NCBI GenBank assembly: GCA_017469945.1
Contig: JAFUFI010000014.1
Coordinates: 1 to 64,000 of the forward strand
Direction of reading: 5' to 3'
DNA from: Lachnospiraceae bacterium
Lineage (GTDB): Bacteria > Bacillota > Clostridia > Lachnospirales > Lachnospiraceae
DNA: 64,000 bases
How positions within the stretch are numbered: position 1 is the first letter of the stretch; each line of letters begins with the position of its first letter. The notes under the pieces were generated by a model. It was not told the origin of the DNA. It did not search any database and was given only the letters and a program-made list of their open reading frames with translations. The position numbers were made by a program, and so were the translations under genes. Below are positions 32,925-41,970 of this stretch, one piece after another.

Positions 32925-34007
32925 TTAAACTCTTTCGCAGAGCAAATCTCCCATCTCCGAGCAGGAAACCTTCTTCATGCCCTCAGAATATATATCCACC
33001 GTGCGATATCCATCTTTAAGCACCTGTCTTACAGCTCCCTCAATCACATCCGCTTCCTTATCAAGATCGAAACTGTAGCGAAGCATCATAGCTGCGCTAA
33101 GTACTGTTGCAATGGGGTTTGCAATATCCTGCCCTGCGATGTCGGGTGCGGAGCCGTGGCTGGGCTCGTAAAGACCAAACTTCGTATCGTTTAAGCTGGC
33201 GCTTGAGAGCATTCCGATGGATCCGGTAACCATACTTGCTTCGTCAGATAAGATATCTCCGAACATATTCTCAGTAAGGATGACATCAAACTGAGCGGGG
33301 TCTTTAACAAGCTGCATCGCACAGTTATCAACAAGCATATGCTCAACGGTGACATCCGGATAATCTGCAGCAACTTCATTAACAACCTTTCTCCAAAGCC
33401 TTGAAGAATCAAGAACATTTGCCTTGTCAACTGAAGTAACTTTCTTTCTGCGCTTTCTCGCAATCTCGAATCCCTTGATTGCGATACGTCTTATCTCGGA
33501 CTCAGAGTAAGTTAAAGTATCGATAGCCTTAAGCTCTCCGTTTTCTTCAACCGTTTTTCTTTCTCCGAAGTACAAACCACCGGTTAGTTCTCGCATAATG
33601 AGCATATCAAAGCCGGCCTTTGAAATCTCCTCTTTTAAAGGGCAGGCTGCAGCCAGCTCTTCGTAAAGATAAGCGGGTCTTAAATTTGCAAAAAGATTAA
33701 GAGCTTTTCTTATCTTTAAAAGACCTGCTTCAGGTCTTTTCTCGGGAGGAAGCTTGTACCAGGGAGAGGTTGAAGTATTTCCTCCGATTGAACCCATAAG
33801 TACGGCGTCCGCAGCCTTTGCGGTAGCGATAGCTTCGTCTGTTAAGGGCTCTCCGCAGGCATCGATCGATGCACCGCCCATAAGAATATCCGTAAATTTC
33901 ATCTCGTGGCCATACTTTTTAGCAACAGCCTCAAGAACTTTCTTTGCCTGATTAACAATCTCGGGTCCGATTCCGTCTCCGGGAATGCAAGTGATATTCA
34001 AAACCAT
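32925..34007 (-). CDS. leuB: 3-isopropylmalate dehydrogenase
   Basis: LeuB oxidatively decarboxylates 3-isopropylmalate. The 360-residue protein starts [20 protein letters not shown] at ATG 34007, with AAGGAGG just upstream. [12 protein letters not shown] and [16 protein letters not shown] are substrate loops, and [17 protein letters not shown] carries the Mg-binding aspartates. leuC and leuD are 25 kb away in the other operon. The gap to the yajC terminator is under 50 nt, so its promoter is not obvious and read-through from yajC is possible. Confidence 0.95.
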   Translation of the reverse strand: MVLNITCIPGDGIGPEIVNQAKKVLEAVAKKYGHEMKFTDILMGGASIDACGEPLTDEAIATAKAADAVLMGSIGGNTSTSPWYKLPPEKRPEAGLLKIRKALNLFANLRPAYLYEELAAACPLKEEISKAGFDMLIMRELTGGLYFGERKTVEENGELKAIDTLTYSESEIRRIAIKGFEIARKRRKKVTSVDKANVLDSSRLWRKVVNEVAADYPDVTVEHMLVDNCAMQLVKDPAQFDVILTENMFGDILSDEASMVTGSIGMLSSASLNDTKFGLYEPSHGSAPDIAGQDIANPIATVLSAAMMLRYSFDLDKEADVIEGAVRQVLKDGYRTVDIYSEGMKKVSCSEMGDLLCERV

Positions 34008-34053
34008 AATCTTCCTCCTTGATATTACAAAGCCAAAGGCTTTTTTATGTAGC

Positions 34054-34080
34054 AAAAAAGGACAGCCGTTTAAGCTGTCC
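34054..34080 (-). terminator. Intrinsic terminator after yajC
   Basis: Minus strand GGACAGC-TTAAACG-GCTGTCC followed by TTTTTT, starting 17 nt after the yajC stop: a 7-bp GC-rich stem and clean U-run. It lies just upstream of leuB. Confidence 0.88.
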
Positions 34081-34096
34081 CAAATAATTGCTTATC

Positions 34097-34462
34097 TTAT
34101 TTTGATTCAGCTCCTGATCCCTGGTCAGCTTTTTCAACTTTGCTGATGGCACTTTTGTCCATAGGGATACGACAGTTTCTATTGTTACCAAACTCGACAA
34201 TAACAGTATCGTCTGAGATATCAATGATAATGCCGTAGAAACCGGAAGTAGTCAAAACGCAATCGCCAACGTCCATAGAATTGAGCATCTCTTTAACTCG
34301 CTTCTGCTCTTTCTTTTGAGGTCGCATAAAGAAAAACCACATCGCGAAGATGATTACCGCATAGATAGCGATCATACCGATCATGCTGGCCCAATTGGTG
34401 CCGGCCTGTGCACCCTCGGCTGCAGCTTCTGTGGTTTCAGTCAGTAGAACCAAATAATTCAT
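34097..34462 (-). CDS. yajC: Preprotein translocase subunit YajC
   Basis: YajC is a small accessory of the SecDF complex. The 121-residue protein starts MNYLVLLTETTEAAAEGAQA at ATG 34462, with GGAGGG upstream; a TTG four codons earlier overlaps that site. One membrane helix (about 25-48) ends in WFFFMRPQKKEQKR, the family hallmark, followed by the soluble SH3-like DVGDCVLTTSGFYGIIIDIS. It follows tgt, the usual tgt-yajC order, but secDF is absent; a terminator and leuB come next. Confidence 0.94.
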   Translation of the reverse strand: MNYLVLLTETTEAAAEGAQAGTNWASMIGMIAIYAVIIFAMWFFFMRPQKKEQKRVKEMLNSMDVGDCVLTTSGFYGIIIDISDDTVIVEFGNNRNCRIPMDKSAISKVEKADQGSGAESK

Positions 34463-34598
34463 AGAACCCTCCAAATGTAGTCATATACAAATGACATTTT
34501 TATTTATTTTTTCGCGCAGATATTATCATACACAAATTTTTAAATGCTAGCAAGCATTTTAGAATTATTTCATAAACAAAGTTAATTTAATGTTAAAA

Positions 34599-35744
34599 TC
34601 AGTCCGCTCCCGCTTCCATCTGTGCAAGGGCATTTTTCTTAAACTCCGCAAACCTTCCCTCGTCAAGAGCGTTTCTGATATCTTCCATAAGGTGGTTGTA
34701 ATAGTAAAGATTATGGAGTACGCAAAGTCTGAGGCCCAGCATTTCTCCCGCTACGTGAAGATGCCTGATATACGCTCTTGAGTATCTTTTACAGGCGGGA
34801 CATCCGCAGCCTTCCTCTATCGGTCTGTCGTCGTTTGCATACTTGGCATTCTTTATATTGATCTTGCCAAACTTTGTATAAACATGTCCGTGACGGCCGT
34901 TTCTTGCGGGGTATACGCAGTCGAAAAAGTCGATTCCTCTCTCGACGCCCTCTAAGATGTTGGCAGGAGTTCCGACGCCCATAAGGTACGTGGGCTTATC
35001 CTGGGGAAGATAAGGGACAACTTCGTCCAATATGTTGTACATCTCTTCATGAGTCTCGCCGACCGCAAGTCCGCCGACGGCATATCCCGGAAGGTCAAAC
35101 TCGGAAATGCGCTTCGCATGCTCGATACGGATATCCGGGAAAACAGCGCCCTGATTGATACCGAAGAGCATCTGGTCCTTGTTTATCGTATCTTCAAGGC
35201 TGTTTAGCCTGTCCATCTCGGTCTTACATCTTTCAAGCCACCTAGTCGTCCTGTCAACAGAAGGCTGAACATAGGATTTATCGGCTTTGGAAGGAGGACA
35301 TTCGTCGAAAGCCATAGCTATGGTCGATCCGATATTTGACTGTATCTGCATACTTTCCTCGGGACCCATAAAGATTATGCGTCCGTCGACGTGGGAATGG
35401 AAAGTAACGCCCTCTTCTTTAATTTTTCGAAGTCCCGCAAGGGAAAATACCTGAAATCCGCCTGAATCGGTAAGGATTGGCTTATTCCAGCTCATGAATT
35501 TATGAAGTCCGCCCATCTCCTTAATAAGCTTATCGCCGGGACGGACATGCAGATGATAGGTGTTTGAAAGCTCGACCTGACATCCGATATTTTCAAGATC
35601 TTCCGTAGATACCGCGCCTTTTATGGCTCCGACTGTACCTACATTCATAAAAAGCGGCGTCTGGACTGTGCCGTGAACCGTTTCGAACTCGGCTCTCTTG
35701 GCTCTTCCTTCAACCTTTAAAAGCGTATATTTATTCTTGCTCAA
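34599..35744 (-). CDS. tgt: Queuine/preQ1 tRNA-ribosyltransferase
   Basis: Tgt exchanges guanine 34 for preQ1 in tRNAs reading NAY codons. The 381-residue protein starts with TTG at 35744 (residues SKNKYTLLKVEGRA follow); GGGAGATT lies upstream inside the end of the VanY-like gene, overlapping it by 14 nt. LTDSGGFQVFSL contains a catalytic Asp, DFFDCVYPARNGRHG the second Asp, and the zinc site is CGCPACKRYSRAYIRHLH. A longer frame to 35837 has no ribosome site. Confidence 0.95.
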   Translation of the reverse strand: MSKNKYTLLKVEGRAKRAEFETVHGTVQTPLFMNVGTVGAIKGAVSTEDLENIGCQVELSNTYHLHVRPGDKLIKEMGGLHKFMSWNKPILTDSGGFQVFSLAGLRKIKEEGVTFHSHVDGRIIFMGPEESMQIQSNIGSTIAMAFDECPPSKADKSYVQPSVDRTTRWLERCKTEMDRLNSLEDTINKDQMLFGINQGAVFPDIRIEHAKRISEFDLPGYAVGGLAVGETHEEMYNILDEVVPYLPQDKPTYLMGVGTPANILEGVERGIDFFDCVYPARNGRHGHVYTKFGKINIKNAKYANDDRPIEEGCGCPACKRYSRAYIRHLHVAGEMLGLRLCVLHNLYYYNHLMEDIRNALDEGRFAEFKKNALAQMEAGAD

Positions 35745-36828
35745 GATAAATCTCCCAAAATTCTTCCAAAGTAAGGTCCTCGTTATACATAACGGTAGCG
35801 GCTTCAACGCCGACATATCTGAAATGCCAGGGCTCATACTCGATTGTAGTGATGTACTCTTTATCCGCGGGATACCTTAAGATAAAGCCGTAATAATGTG
35901 CGTTTTCCGCAAGCCATTTCCCGGCGGCGGTCTCTCCGAAACCTTCCGTAAGGGATGTGTATGTATCGCTTACGATATCAAGAGAAAGTCCGGCTTCATG
36001 CTCGCTGGCTCCGGGAATCGTAACCGCCTGACCCGCAAGCTTATACGCCTCGAGGTAGCTCATTCCCGCGTTCATAAACTTTGTGATCTTATTGTTGTAA
36101 AGAAGAACCTGCAAAGCTGAGGTTCTATAGGGGCTTCTGATTGAAAGGTTAACGCCGTCTGCCTTGGCGGCCTTAAGCATCTCAACAAGATCGGGGATTA
36201 TTCTCTTATCGCACTGGTGAACTCCGTAGATGGTTCCAAGTGGCACCTCGTAATCATCTGGAATGAAGTGTGATTTGTTGATAAGGATAAGTCTCCAGTC
36301 ACTTGAATCAAACTTGTAATCCTTGTAATCTTTATTATCACCTTCGGTTATCTTAGGCGCCGCGGGAGTCTCTTCGTCATCCTCCACTTCAACGATATAT
36401 TCGTTAATGATCTCATCTGCCTGATATAAATCTTCTTTGGAAATATCTCCGGACTCACTTACGCTCATCTCGAGGATCTGTTCCTGCTCGGTGGTTTCCT
36501 CTTCCGCTTTGTCCGCAAGAAGGAGCGCGTCCTCTTCGGATTTTTCCGCAAGGAATACGGAATCGTCAAGCATCTCAAAATCTATAGTCCAGCCTTCCGC
36601 GTTTTCGGAGGAGTCTGTCTCGAAAGAAAAAGAGCTGAACACAGGAAATAGGAGTATGCTTATAAAAGCAACTCCTATCTTTTTTGCGTTTCGCCCGAAA
36701 GAGTTGTGGATAAGGAAAACAAGTTCCGTAATCCCTCTAAGAGGAGAAACGATTATCTTACATATAAAGTTTTTTCTGGCAAAATTTTTAAGTTTCTGCC
36801 TGAACTTTTCCTGTTTCGTTAAGTACAT
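35731..36828 (-). CDS. VanY-like D-Ala-D-Ala carboxypeptidase (peptidase M15B)
   Basis: The 365-residue protein has a basic N-terminus, one membrane anchor (about 48-68), an acidic low-complexity stretch (about 70-170) and a C-terminal M15B domain. The latter has IRSPYRTSALQVLLYN, SEHEAGLSLDIV (zinc His and Asp) and YEPWHFRYVG (zinc His). It should trim the terminal D-alanine of peptidoglycan stem peptides outside the cell. Its stop lies inside the tgt start region, suggesting coupling. The length of the acidic spacer is unusual. Confidence 0.9.
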   Translation of the reverse strand: MYLTKQEKFRQKLKNFARKNFICKIIVSPLRGITELVFLIHNSFGRNAKKIGVAFISILLFPVFSSFSFETDSSENAEGWTIDFEMLDDSVFLAEKSEEDALLLADKAEEETTEQEQILEMSVSESGDISKEDLYQADEIINEYIVEVEDDEETPAAPKITEGDNKDYKDYKFDSSDWRLILINKSHFIPDDYEVPLGTIYGVHQCDKRIIPDLVEMLKAAKADGVNLSIRSPYRTSALQVLLYNNKITKFMNAGMSYLEAYKLAGQAVTIPGASEHEAGLSLDIVSDTYTSLTEGFGETAAGKWLAENAHYYGFILRYPADKEYITTIEYEPWHFRYVGVEAATVMYNEDLTLEEFWEIYLEQE

Positions 36829-36850
36829 AAAAAGGTAGGTCCAATCTAAA

Positions 36851-37897
36851 TCAAAGCTTATGGAATAATATACAGTTAGGTGTATGAACAGAAAGAGGCT
36901 TTCCGTTCATAATAAGGGTATGCGCTTTTAGATCAACCTTGAAAAAAGTCATTGTATCTGTTTCGTGGTTTAAAGATACAAGGAACTTGTTTCCCGGGAA
37001 GATCTCGGCATCCTTGGGGTATTCACCGGCAATGGGAAGGATGAAATTCTCTTTAAGTTTACCGGTCTTTTCATCCACATCGTAAACAGCAACGGCGTTA
37101 TCTCCGGCGATACTCGTAAGAAGATATTTGTAGTCCTGAGAGAAGGAAAAGGCGCTTACTGCGTTAGTACCGGACTCCCAGGGAACGATTGTCTTTGTCT
37201 GGATCTTGTTGAAGAAAGGCAGCTCGTTTCTGTATTCATACTCGTATACATCGATATAGCACTTTTGCTCGTGAAGGATGTAGATGATATGTCCGTCCTT
37301 TGAAATCTTAATATGTCTGGGGGCGGACTCAAGCTCGGAACGGATGATGTCCACAAGCTTAACTTTTCCGTTTACGGGATCGAAGCCATAAACATTAACA
37401 TGGTCCATTCCCTGATCGGCTACAAGAAGGAACCTATTGTCATGAGTCATTCTTGCGCAGTTGATATGAGGTCTGAAATTACGGTTTGCCGCGCTTCCCA
37501 TGCCTTTATGATAAATCTCATCGGTAATCTTTCCGATGGAGCCGTCATCGTTTAAGGAAAGTACGGTAAGCTTTCCGTCATGGTATCCGGCAACAAATAA
37601 GTATTTATCGGTATAGTCGGTAGCAAGATAGCAGCCTCTCATACCGTTTATTGAACACCAGTTGATGAATTCAAGTCTTCCGTCTTTACAGATCTTGAAA
37701 GCCTCAACACCGGTATCGGTTATAGAGTAAAGGTATTTTCTGTTATGAGACTCGCTAAGGTAAGATGAGTTTGTAATCTCAACCTTGTCCTTTTCGTAGA
37801 ATCTGCCTTCCTGCATATCTACATCGTAAATGCGGATACCGTGGCGATCTCCCATTGTATATGATGATACGTAAGCTATATATTTGCTTTCTGCCAT
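36851..37897 (-). CDS. Lactonase-family beta-propeller protein (YbhE / 6-phosphogluconolactonase-like)
   Basis: The 348-residue protein starts MAESKYIAYVSSYTMGDRHG at ATG 37897; AAGGAT stands upstream. Repeated blades of about 45 residues (such as RHIKISKDGHIIYILHEQ, FSFSQDYKYLLTSIAGDN) and PHINCARMTHDNRFLLVADQ match the YbhE family, which hydrolyses 6-phosphogluconolactone. Several family members in Clostridia are uncharacterised, so the substrate is uncertain. Divergent from aroC. Confidence 0.85.
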   Translation of the reverse strand: MAESKYIAYVSSYTMGDRHGIRIYDVDMQEGRFYEKDKVEITNSSYLSESHNRKYLYSITDTGVEAFKICKDGRLEFINWCSINGMRGCYLATDYTDKYLFVAGYHDGKLTVLSLNDDGSIGKITDEIYHKGMGSAANRNFRPHINCARMTHDNRFLLVADQGMDHVNVYGFDPVNGKVKLVDIIRSELESAPRHIKISKDGHIIYILHEQKCYIDVYEYEYRNELPFFNKIQTKTIVPWESGTNAVSAFSFSQDYKYLLTSIAGDNAVAVYDVDEKTGKLKENFILPIAGEYPKDAEIFPGNKFLVSLNHETDTMTFFKVDLKAHTLIMNGKPLSVHTPNCILFHKL

Positions 37898-38058
37898 ATA
37901 TATCACATCCTTCTCATTAAATTGCCATGCTTAATCAGAATTATTTTAGCACAAGTTATCTTTATTAAAAAGCATATTTTCAATTAATAATTTTTGATAT
38001 ATTATGAATCAGGGAGAAAATGCGTTTTTTAAATAAATGTTTAATAGCGAGGTTACTT

Positions 38059-39156
38059 ATGGCAGGCTCAAGTTTTGGCAACAATTTTAAAGTAAGCACA
38101 TTCGGCGAATCTCACGGCATAGCTCTCGGCGCGGTAATAGACGGCGTTCCCGCGGGTTTAGAGCTTTCCGAGGAAGATATTCAGGTATTTCTTGACAGAA
38201 GAAAGCCCGGTTTTAACCCTCTCTCCACTCCCCGCAAGGAGGATGACGAGGTAGAGATCTTATCCGGCGTCTTCGAAGGAAAGACTACCGGAACCCCCAT
38301 TGCTCTTGTTGTCAGAAATACATCACAGAAATCCGCTGATTACAGTGAGATTGCTTCCTACTACAGGCCCGGGCATGCGGACTATACCTTTGATGCAAAA
38401 TACGGCTTCAGAGATTACAGAGGCGGCGGAAGGAGTTCCGGAAGAGAAACAATAGGACGCGTGGCAGCAGGCGCCATTGCCTCGAAGATTTTACAGACGC
38501 TGGGAATATCCGTTGAATGCTATACAACCCAGATTGGTCCCGTAAAAGCCGACCTTTCGGATTACTCAAGAGAAAAGGTACTCTCCCTTCCTACGGCGAT
38601 GCCCGATAAAGAAGCTAACGACCGTGCTTTGGAATACGTAGCTAAGATGCGCGAAGAATGTGACTCCGTCGGAGGAGTTATGGAGTGCAGGATAAAGGGA
38701 GTTCCCGCCGGTATTGGCGAGCCTGTTTTCGAAAAGCTTGATGCAAGACTTTCGGCAGCAGTTATGAGTATCGGCGCCGTAAAAGCGGTTGAAATCGGTG
38801 ACGGATGCGCGGTAGCGGGCAAAAACGGAAGCGAGAACAATGATGAATTCTGTATAAAAGACGGAAAAGTAAGCAAGAAAACTAACCACAGCGGCGGAAT
38901 CCTAGGTGGCATCAGCGACGGATCCGATATTATCGTAAGAGCATACGTGAAGCCCACTCCTTCAATCTTTAAGGAGCAAAAAACAGTAAACAAAGAAGGG
39001 GAAGAAATAGATATAAAGATAAAGGGACGTCACGATCCTATCGTAGTTCCGAGAGCCGTTGTCGTAATGGAGAGCATGTGTGCTATAACAATACTCGACC
39101 TTATGATCTCGAATATGTCCTCTACTTTAAAGGGCTTACAGCAGTTCTATAATTAA
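38059..39156 (+). CDS. aroC: Chorismate synthase
   Basis: AroC eliminates phosphate from EPSP to give chorismate, using reduced FMN. The 365-residue protein starts MAGSSFGNNFKVSTFGESHG at ATG 38059; GAGG lies 6 nt upstream. Signatures YRPGHADYTFDAKYG and GRSSGRETIGRVAAG are present, as is HSGGILGGISDGSDI. It is the only aromatic-pathway gene here, transcribed on the plus strand. Its stop overlaps the convergent DUF5662 gene by 4 nt. Confidence 0.96.
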   Translation: MAGSSFGNNFKVSTFGESHGIALGAVIDGVPAGLELSEEDIQVFLDRRKPGFNPLSTPRKEDDEVEILSGVFEGKTTGTPIALVVRNTSQKSADYSEIASYYRPGHADYTFDAKYGFRDYRGGGRSSGRETIGRVAAGAIASKILQTLGISVECYTTQIGPVKADLSDYSREKVLSLPTAMPDKEANDRALEYVAKMREECDSVGGVMECRIKGVPAGIGEPVFEKLDARLSAAVMSIGAVKAVEIGDGCAVAGKNGSENNDEFCIKDGKVSKKTNHSGGILGGISDGSDIIVRAYVKPTPSIFKEQKTVNKEGEEIDIKIKGRHDPIVVPRAVVVMESMCAITILDLMISNMSSTLKGLQQFYN

Positions 39157-39704
39157 AACTTCTTTTTTACAAGATCGCGTTTTATGGCGGCGAAGGTCTC
39201 ATATTCACCTTTTTCGGCAAGCATCTCAAGGTATTTTAAAAGAGTCGTTCTTGTGTAATCGTGAAGGGGGGCATTTTGAGTTCCCTGCCAGTAATAATTT
39301 AAAGGATCGGCGTCGGTATAGTCCTTTCCTCTGTAAACCTTTGATGCCGCGATACGGTCCATGATCATCTCTGCGATATACTTATCCGGCATCGGTACAG
39401 GGACCATAATAGATTCGCCTGATTTATTGCCGTGAGAATTGTAATCGATCCAGTATTCGTAATGATGTTTATTGCGGCCCTTGTGGTGAAGCCAGGCTGA
39501 TGAATATCCTTTATCTTCTCTTTCGGCATTGTTGGGGCTTCGGTCTCCCTGAAAATACTTAACTCCAACCCAGAATTCAGTCGGGGAATACTTTGAAAGG
39601 TCGTGCACCAGTCCCTGCCAGTATAAACCTGCCTTGAAACAGCCCTTTCTTACAAGCCATCTGTGCTTTGTAATTGTAGTAAAATGACTCCAAAACTTAC
39701 TCAT
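39153..39704 (-). CDS. DUF5662 family protein (mislabelled catalase in some genomes)
   Basis: The 183-residue protein has several His/Asp clusters: KHRWLVRKGCF, GLVHDLSKYSPTEFW, WLHHKGRNKHHYEYWIDYNS and MDRIAASKVYRGKDY. This is an HD-like arrangement of metal-binding residues. I recognise the DUF5662 pattern; no catalase motif is present. Its start overlaps the end of the GlgX-like gene by 8 nt, so the two are translated together. A metal-dependent phosphohydrolase role is only a guess. Confidence 0.75.
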   Translation of the reverse strand: MSKFWSHFTTITKHRWLVRKGCFKAGLYWQGLVHDLSKYSPTEFWVGVKYFQGDRSPNNAEREDKGYSSAWLHHKGRNKHHYEYWIDYNSHGNKSGESIMVPVPMPDKYIAEMIMDRIAASKVYRGKDYTDADPLNYYWQGTQNAPLHDYTRTTLLKYLEMLAEKGEYETFAAIKRDLVKKKF

Positions 39705-41493
39705 TTTTTTCGCTCACATTTTCCGCGGTAATAATGCTTATAGTCCGCTCCTTTAATACCACCTTTTCATCCTCCGTAACAGAGGCTTCATCAGTAGAAT
39801 AAAGGATCTTCCACTTACACTTTTTAGGAGCCCTTGGCAAAGAAAGCGTTGCTTTATCCCAATGCATATTTATGGCAATGTAATAGAGCTTTCCACCCTC
39901 CGAAAGCATTATACCGATTCCGTTTTTATAATTATCCACAAAGCTCTCCCAGGCGCTTTCTCCATGGTAAGAAAGCTCGGGGAAGCCTAAACCTTCGATA
40001 TCCACCATAGACATTTCTTTAGCGCCGTGGTAGAAAGGATGCTCTTTTCTGATTGATGAAAGCTTAGAAATAAAGTAGGACGCGCTGCCTTTTCTCTTAA
40101 GCCCTTTCCAGTCAAGCCAGGTAACATCGCTGTCCTGGCAGTAGGGATTGTTGTTTCCCTTTTGGGTATTGCCCATCTCATCTCCCATAAAGATCATAGG
40201 GGTTCCGCTGCTTAAAAAGAGTAATATAAGAGCGTTCCTAACCTGCTTTCTTCGAAGAGCCAAAACTTTTGGTCTTTTTGTTGGTCCTTCCTCGCCGCAG
40301 TTCCAGCTGCAGTTATAGTCGCATCCGTCTCTGTTGTCCTCGCCGTTTTCCTCGTTATGCTTGTGGTCGTAGGAAACGAGGTCGTTTAGGGTAAAGGTAT
40401 TAAAGCTGTCAAAGAAATTGATAACTGCATATGAAGCGGGATTAGTCCTTATCTTCAAGGCCGCTTCGGATAAAATGCCGGCATCCGACTTTATAAATCT
40501 TCGAAGTACATTCATATACGAATCGCTGTAAAGAGCGTATCTGCGCTTTTCCTTTAAAGTGTCGTAATAATCTGTCTTCTCGGTCTTAATTCCCCAAAGG
40601 CTTTCGGCTATTATTTTTCTGTCAGCAAGAATAGGGCTTTCGTCAATAAGGCTCATAGGCATATTTTCGCCAAGGACCTGGAAGCCGTCTATATGGTACT
40701 TCGCAGTCCAGAATTCAAGGACATAGGGAATCTCACGTCTCGGAAAATCCGGAGAAAAGTACATCTGCATAATAACTTCCATATCGTTTTTATGGAAGGC
40801 TTTGACCATTTCGCAAAACTCCGTGCATGGGTTTTCGCTCGAGGAATATGCAGACTTGGGAGTATAGTAATATCCGTTACAGTAACCCCAGTAATTGTAT
40901 CTTCCGGTCTTTTTATCGTTTTCGTTAAACTCGTAAGCAGGCTGCAAAATGACAGCGGTTACTCCCAGCTTTTTAAGGTGAGAGATTTTTTCTGATACAC
41001 CTTTAAATGTACCTTTATGCTTAACACCTGAAGATGCGTGCATAGTAAAGCCGCGCACATGCAGCATATAAAAGAAGGAGTCTTCGTATGAAATCTTTGG
41101 AGATTTATCCCCTTCCCAGTTGAATTCCGGACAAAGCAGAGCTTTTCTTGCTTTAGCTTCATCAAAATTGCCGAAATGGAGCTTATCTGAATAATTCTCA
41201 GCCCTTACATCGGTCATATAATAGTCATTACAGAAAAAGTTGTAGCTGTTTTTATTAACATCAAAATCAGGTATAAGTGCAGTATAAATATTACCCAGGC
41301 GCTCATAATCTTTGAATTCACGTCTGCGTATCATAATACCCGTGGAATTATCGTAAATGGCAATCCCGTATTTTGCATTCTTATCAAGGGAGGAAATATC
41401 CAAAGAAAACTTACAGCCATAAGGAGTGTATGTGGCTTTGCAAGGATATAATCCGTAAGAGTCTGAAATTGATGGTCTGTTTAATTCGCTCAT
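39697..41493 (-). CDS. Catalytically degenerate glycogen debranching enzyme homologue (GH13, GlgX-like pseudoenzyme)
   Basis: The 598-residue protein keeps debranching-enzyme text: YNYWGYCNGYYYTPKSAY, TLNDLVSYDHKHNEENGEDN and SSGTPMIFMGDEMGNTQKGN. The catalytic sites are replaced. Region I DVVYNH is QMYFSP (243-248). Region II GFRFDL is GFQVLG (R to Q272, nucleophile D to L274). Region IV AHDGFTL is SFNTFTL (H to F364, D to N365). Only the region III Glu (E297 in IIAES) remains. A shortened N-terminal part replaces the CBM48 module. It probably binds alpha-glucan without cleaving it. It has a strong promoter and overlaps the DUF5662 gene. Confidence 0.88.
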   Translation of the reverse strand: MSELNRPSISDSYGLYPCKATYTPYGCKFSLDISSLDKNAKYGIAIYDNSTGIMIRRREFKDYERLGNIYTALIPDFDVNKNSYNFFCNDYYMTDVRAENYSDKLHFGNFDEAKARKALLCPEFNWEGDKSPKISYEDSFFYMLHVRGFTMHASSGVKHKGTFKGVSEKISHLKKLGVTAVILQPAYEFNENDKKTGRYNYWGYCNGYYYTPKSAYSSSENPCTEFCEMVKAFHKNDMEVIMQMYFSPDFPRREIPYVLEFWTAKYHIDGFQVLGENMPMSLIDESPILADRKIIAESLWGIKTEKTDYYDTLKEKRRYALYSDSYMNVLRRFIKSDAGILSEAALKIRTNPASYAVINFFDSFNTFTLNDLVSYDHKHNEENGEDNRDGCDYNCSWNCGEEGPTKRPKVLALRRKQVRNALILLFLSSGTPMIFMGDEMGNTQKGNNNPYCQDSDVTWLDWKGLKRKGSASYFISKLSSIRKEHPFYHGAKEMSMVDIEGLGFPELSYHGESAWESFVDNYKNGIGIMLSEGGKLYYIAINMHWDKATLSLPRAPKKCKWKILYSTDEASVTEDEKVVLKERTISIITAENVSEKNE

Positions 41494-41500
41494 AGATAAG

Positions 41501-41529
41501 ATTATAACTTATTGCTAAAATATAAACAA
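41501..41529 (-). promoter_or_regulatory. Strong promoter for the GlgX-like / DUF5662 unit
   Basis: Minus-strand TTGTTT (41524-41529), 17-nt spacer and perfect TATAAT (41501-41506), within 10 nt of the ATG at 41493. The transcript would be nearly leaderless. Confidence 0.65.
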
Positions 41530-41540
41530 GAAGTTATACT
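41512..41540 (+). promoter_or_regulatory. Promoter for the DUF1292 gene, overlapping the divergent one
   Basis: TTGCTA (41512-41517), 17-nt spacer and TATACT (41535-41540), about 50 nt upstream of the ATG at 41592. It shares most of its length with the minus-strand promoter at 41501-41529, so the two polymerases compete for one site. TATAACTT/AAGTTATA arms flank the pair. Confidence 0.6.
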
Positions 41541-41591
41541 ATTTGCATCAATAACTTTTTTAATTGCGTTTTTTCGCAAAGGAGGATGCCA

Positions 41592-41906
41592 ATGGCTAAA
41601 AATTTCGACACCCCCGATGAGGATATGACCGTTACCATCACTCTCGATGACGATACCGAGATTGAATGTGACGTTGTAACTATTCTTACGGTTGAGGAAA
41701 AAGATTATATTGTTGTTCTTCCCAAGGACACAAACGGAAGATTCGACGAAGACGAAGTCTGGATCTACGGATACGCTGAAAATCCTGACGATCCCGACGA
41801 AGAGCCGCAGCTCATCTATATCGAAGATGAGGATGAGTACGAAAAGGTCGCTGAAGCCTTTGACGAGTACCTTGATGAACTCGAATTTGATGACAGCGAA
41901 GACTGA
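41592..41906 (+). CDS. DUF1292 family acidic protein
   Basis: The 104-residue protein starts MAKNFDTPDEDMTVTITLDD at ATG 41592; GGAGGATGCCA lies upstream. It is highly acidic. The conserved middle (ECDVVTILTVEEKDYIVVLP) and YIEDEDEYEKVAEAFDEYLD match DUF1292, a widespread small Firmicutes family of unknown function. It is divergent from the GlgX-like unit with an overlapping promoter. A strong terminator follows. Confidence 0.9.
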   Translation: MAKNFDTPDEDMTVTITLDDDTEIECDVVTILTVEEKDYIVVLPKDTNGRFDEDEVWIYGYAENPDDPDEEPQLIYIEDEDEYEKVAEAFDEYLDELEFDDSED

Positions 41907-41936
41907 TTCGCTATTAATTATTTTCTTTTTTCTTAG

Positions 41937-41970
41937 AAAAGAGCCGAAATCAGTGGATTCCGGCTCTTTT
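41937..41970. terminator. Bidirectional terminator overlapping the 3' end of the UvrD-like gene
   Basis: AAAAGAGCCG (41937-41946) pairs with CGGCTCTTTT (41961-41970), a 10-bp stem with A/T runs on both sides. It ends DUF1292 transcription. The last codons and the stop (41950-41952) of the minus-strand helicase lie inside it. Confidence 0.85.

Noticed and set aside
34031..34047. Plus-strand terminator AAAGCC-AAA-GGCTTTTTT near leuB
   Set aside because: The loop is 3 nt, there is no plus-strand gene upstream, and the stem is only 6 bp.
39153..39704. Catalase
   Set aside because: No heme-catalase or Mn-catalase motif; the sequence matches the DUF5662 pattern, which is sometimes mislabelled.
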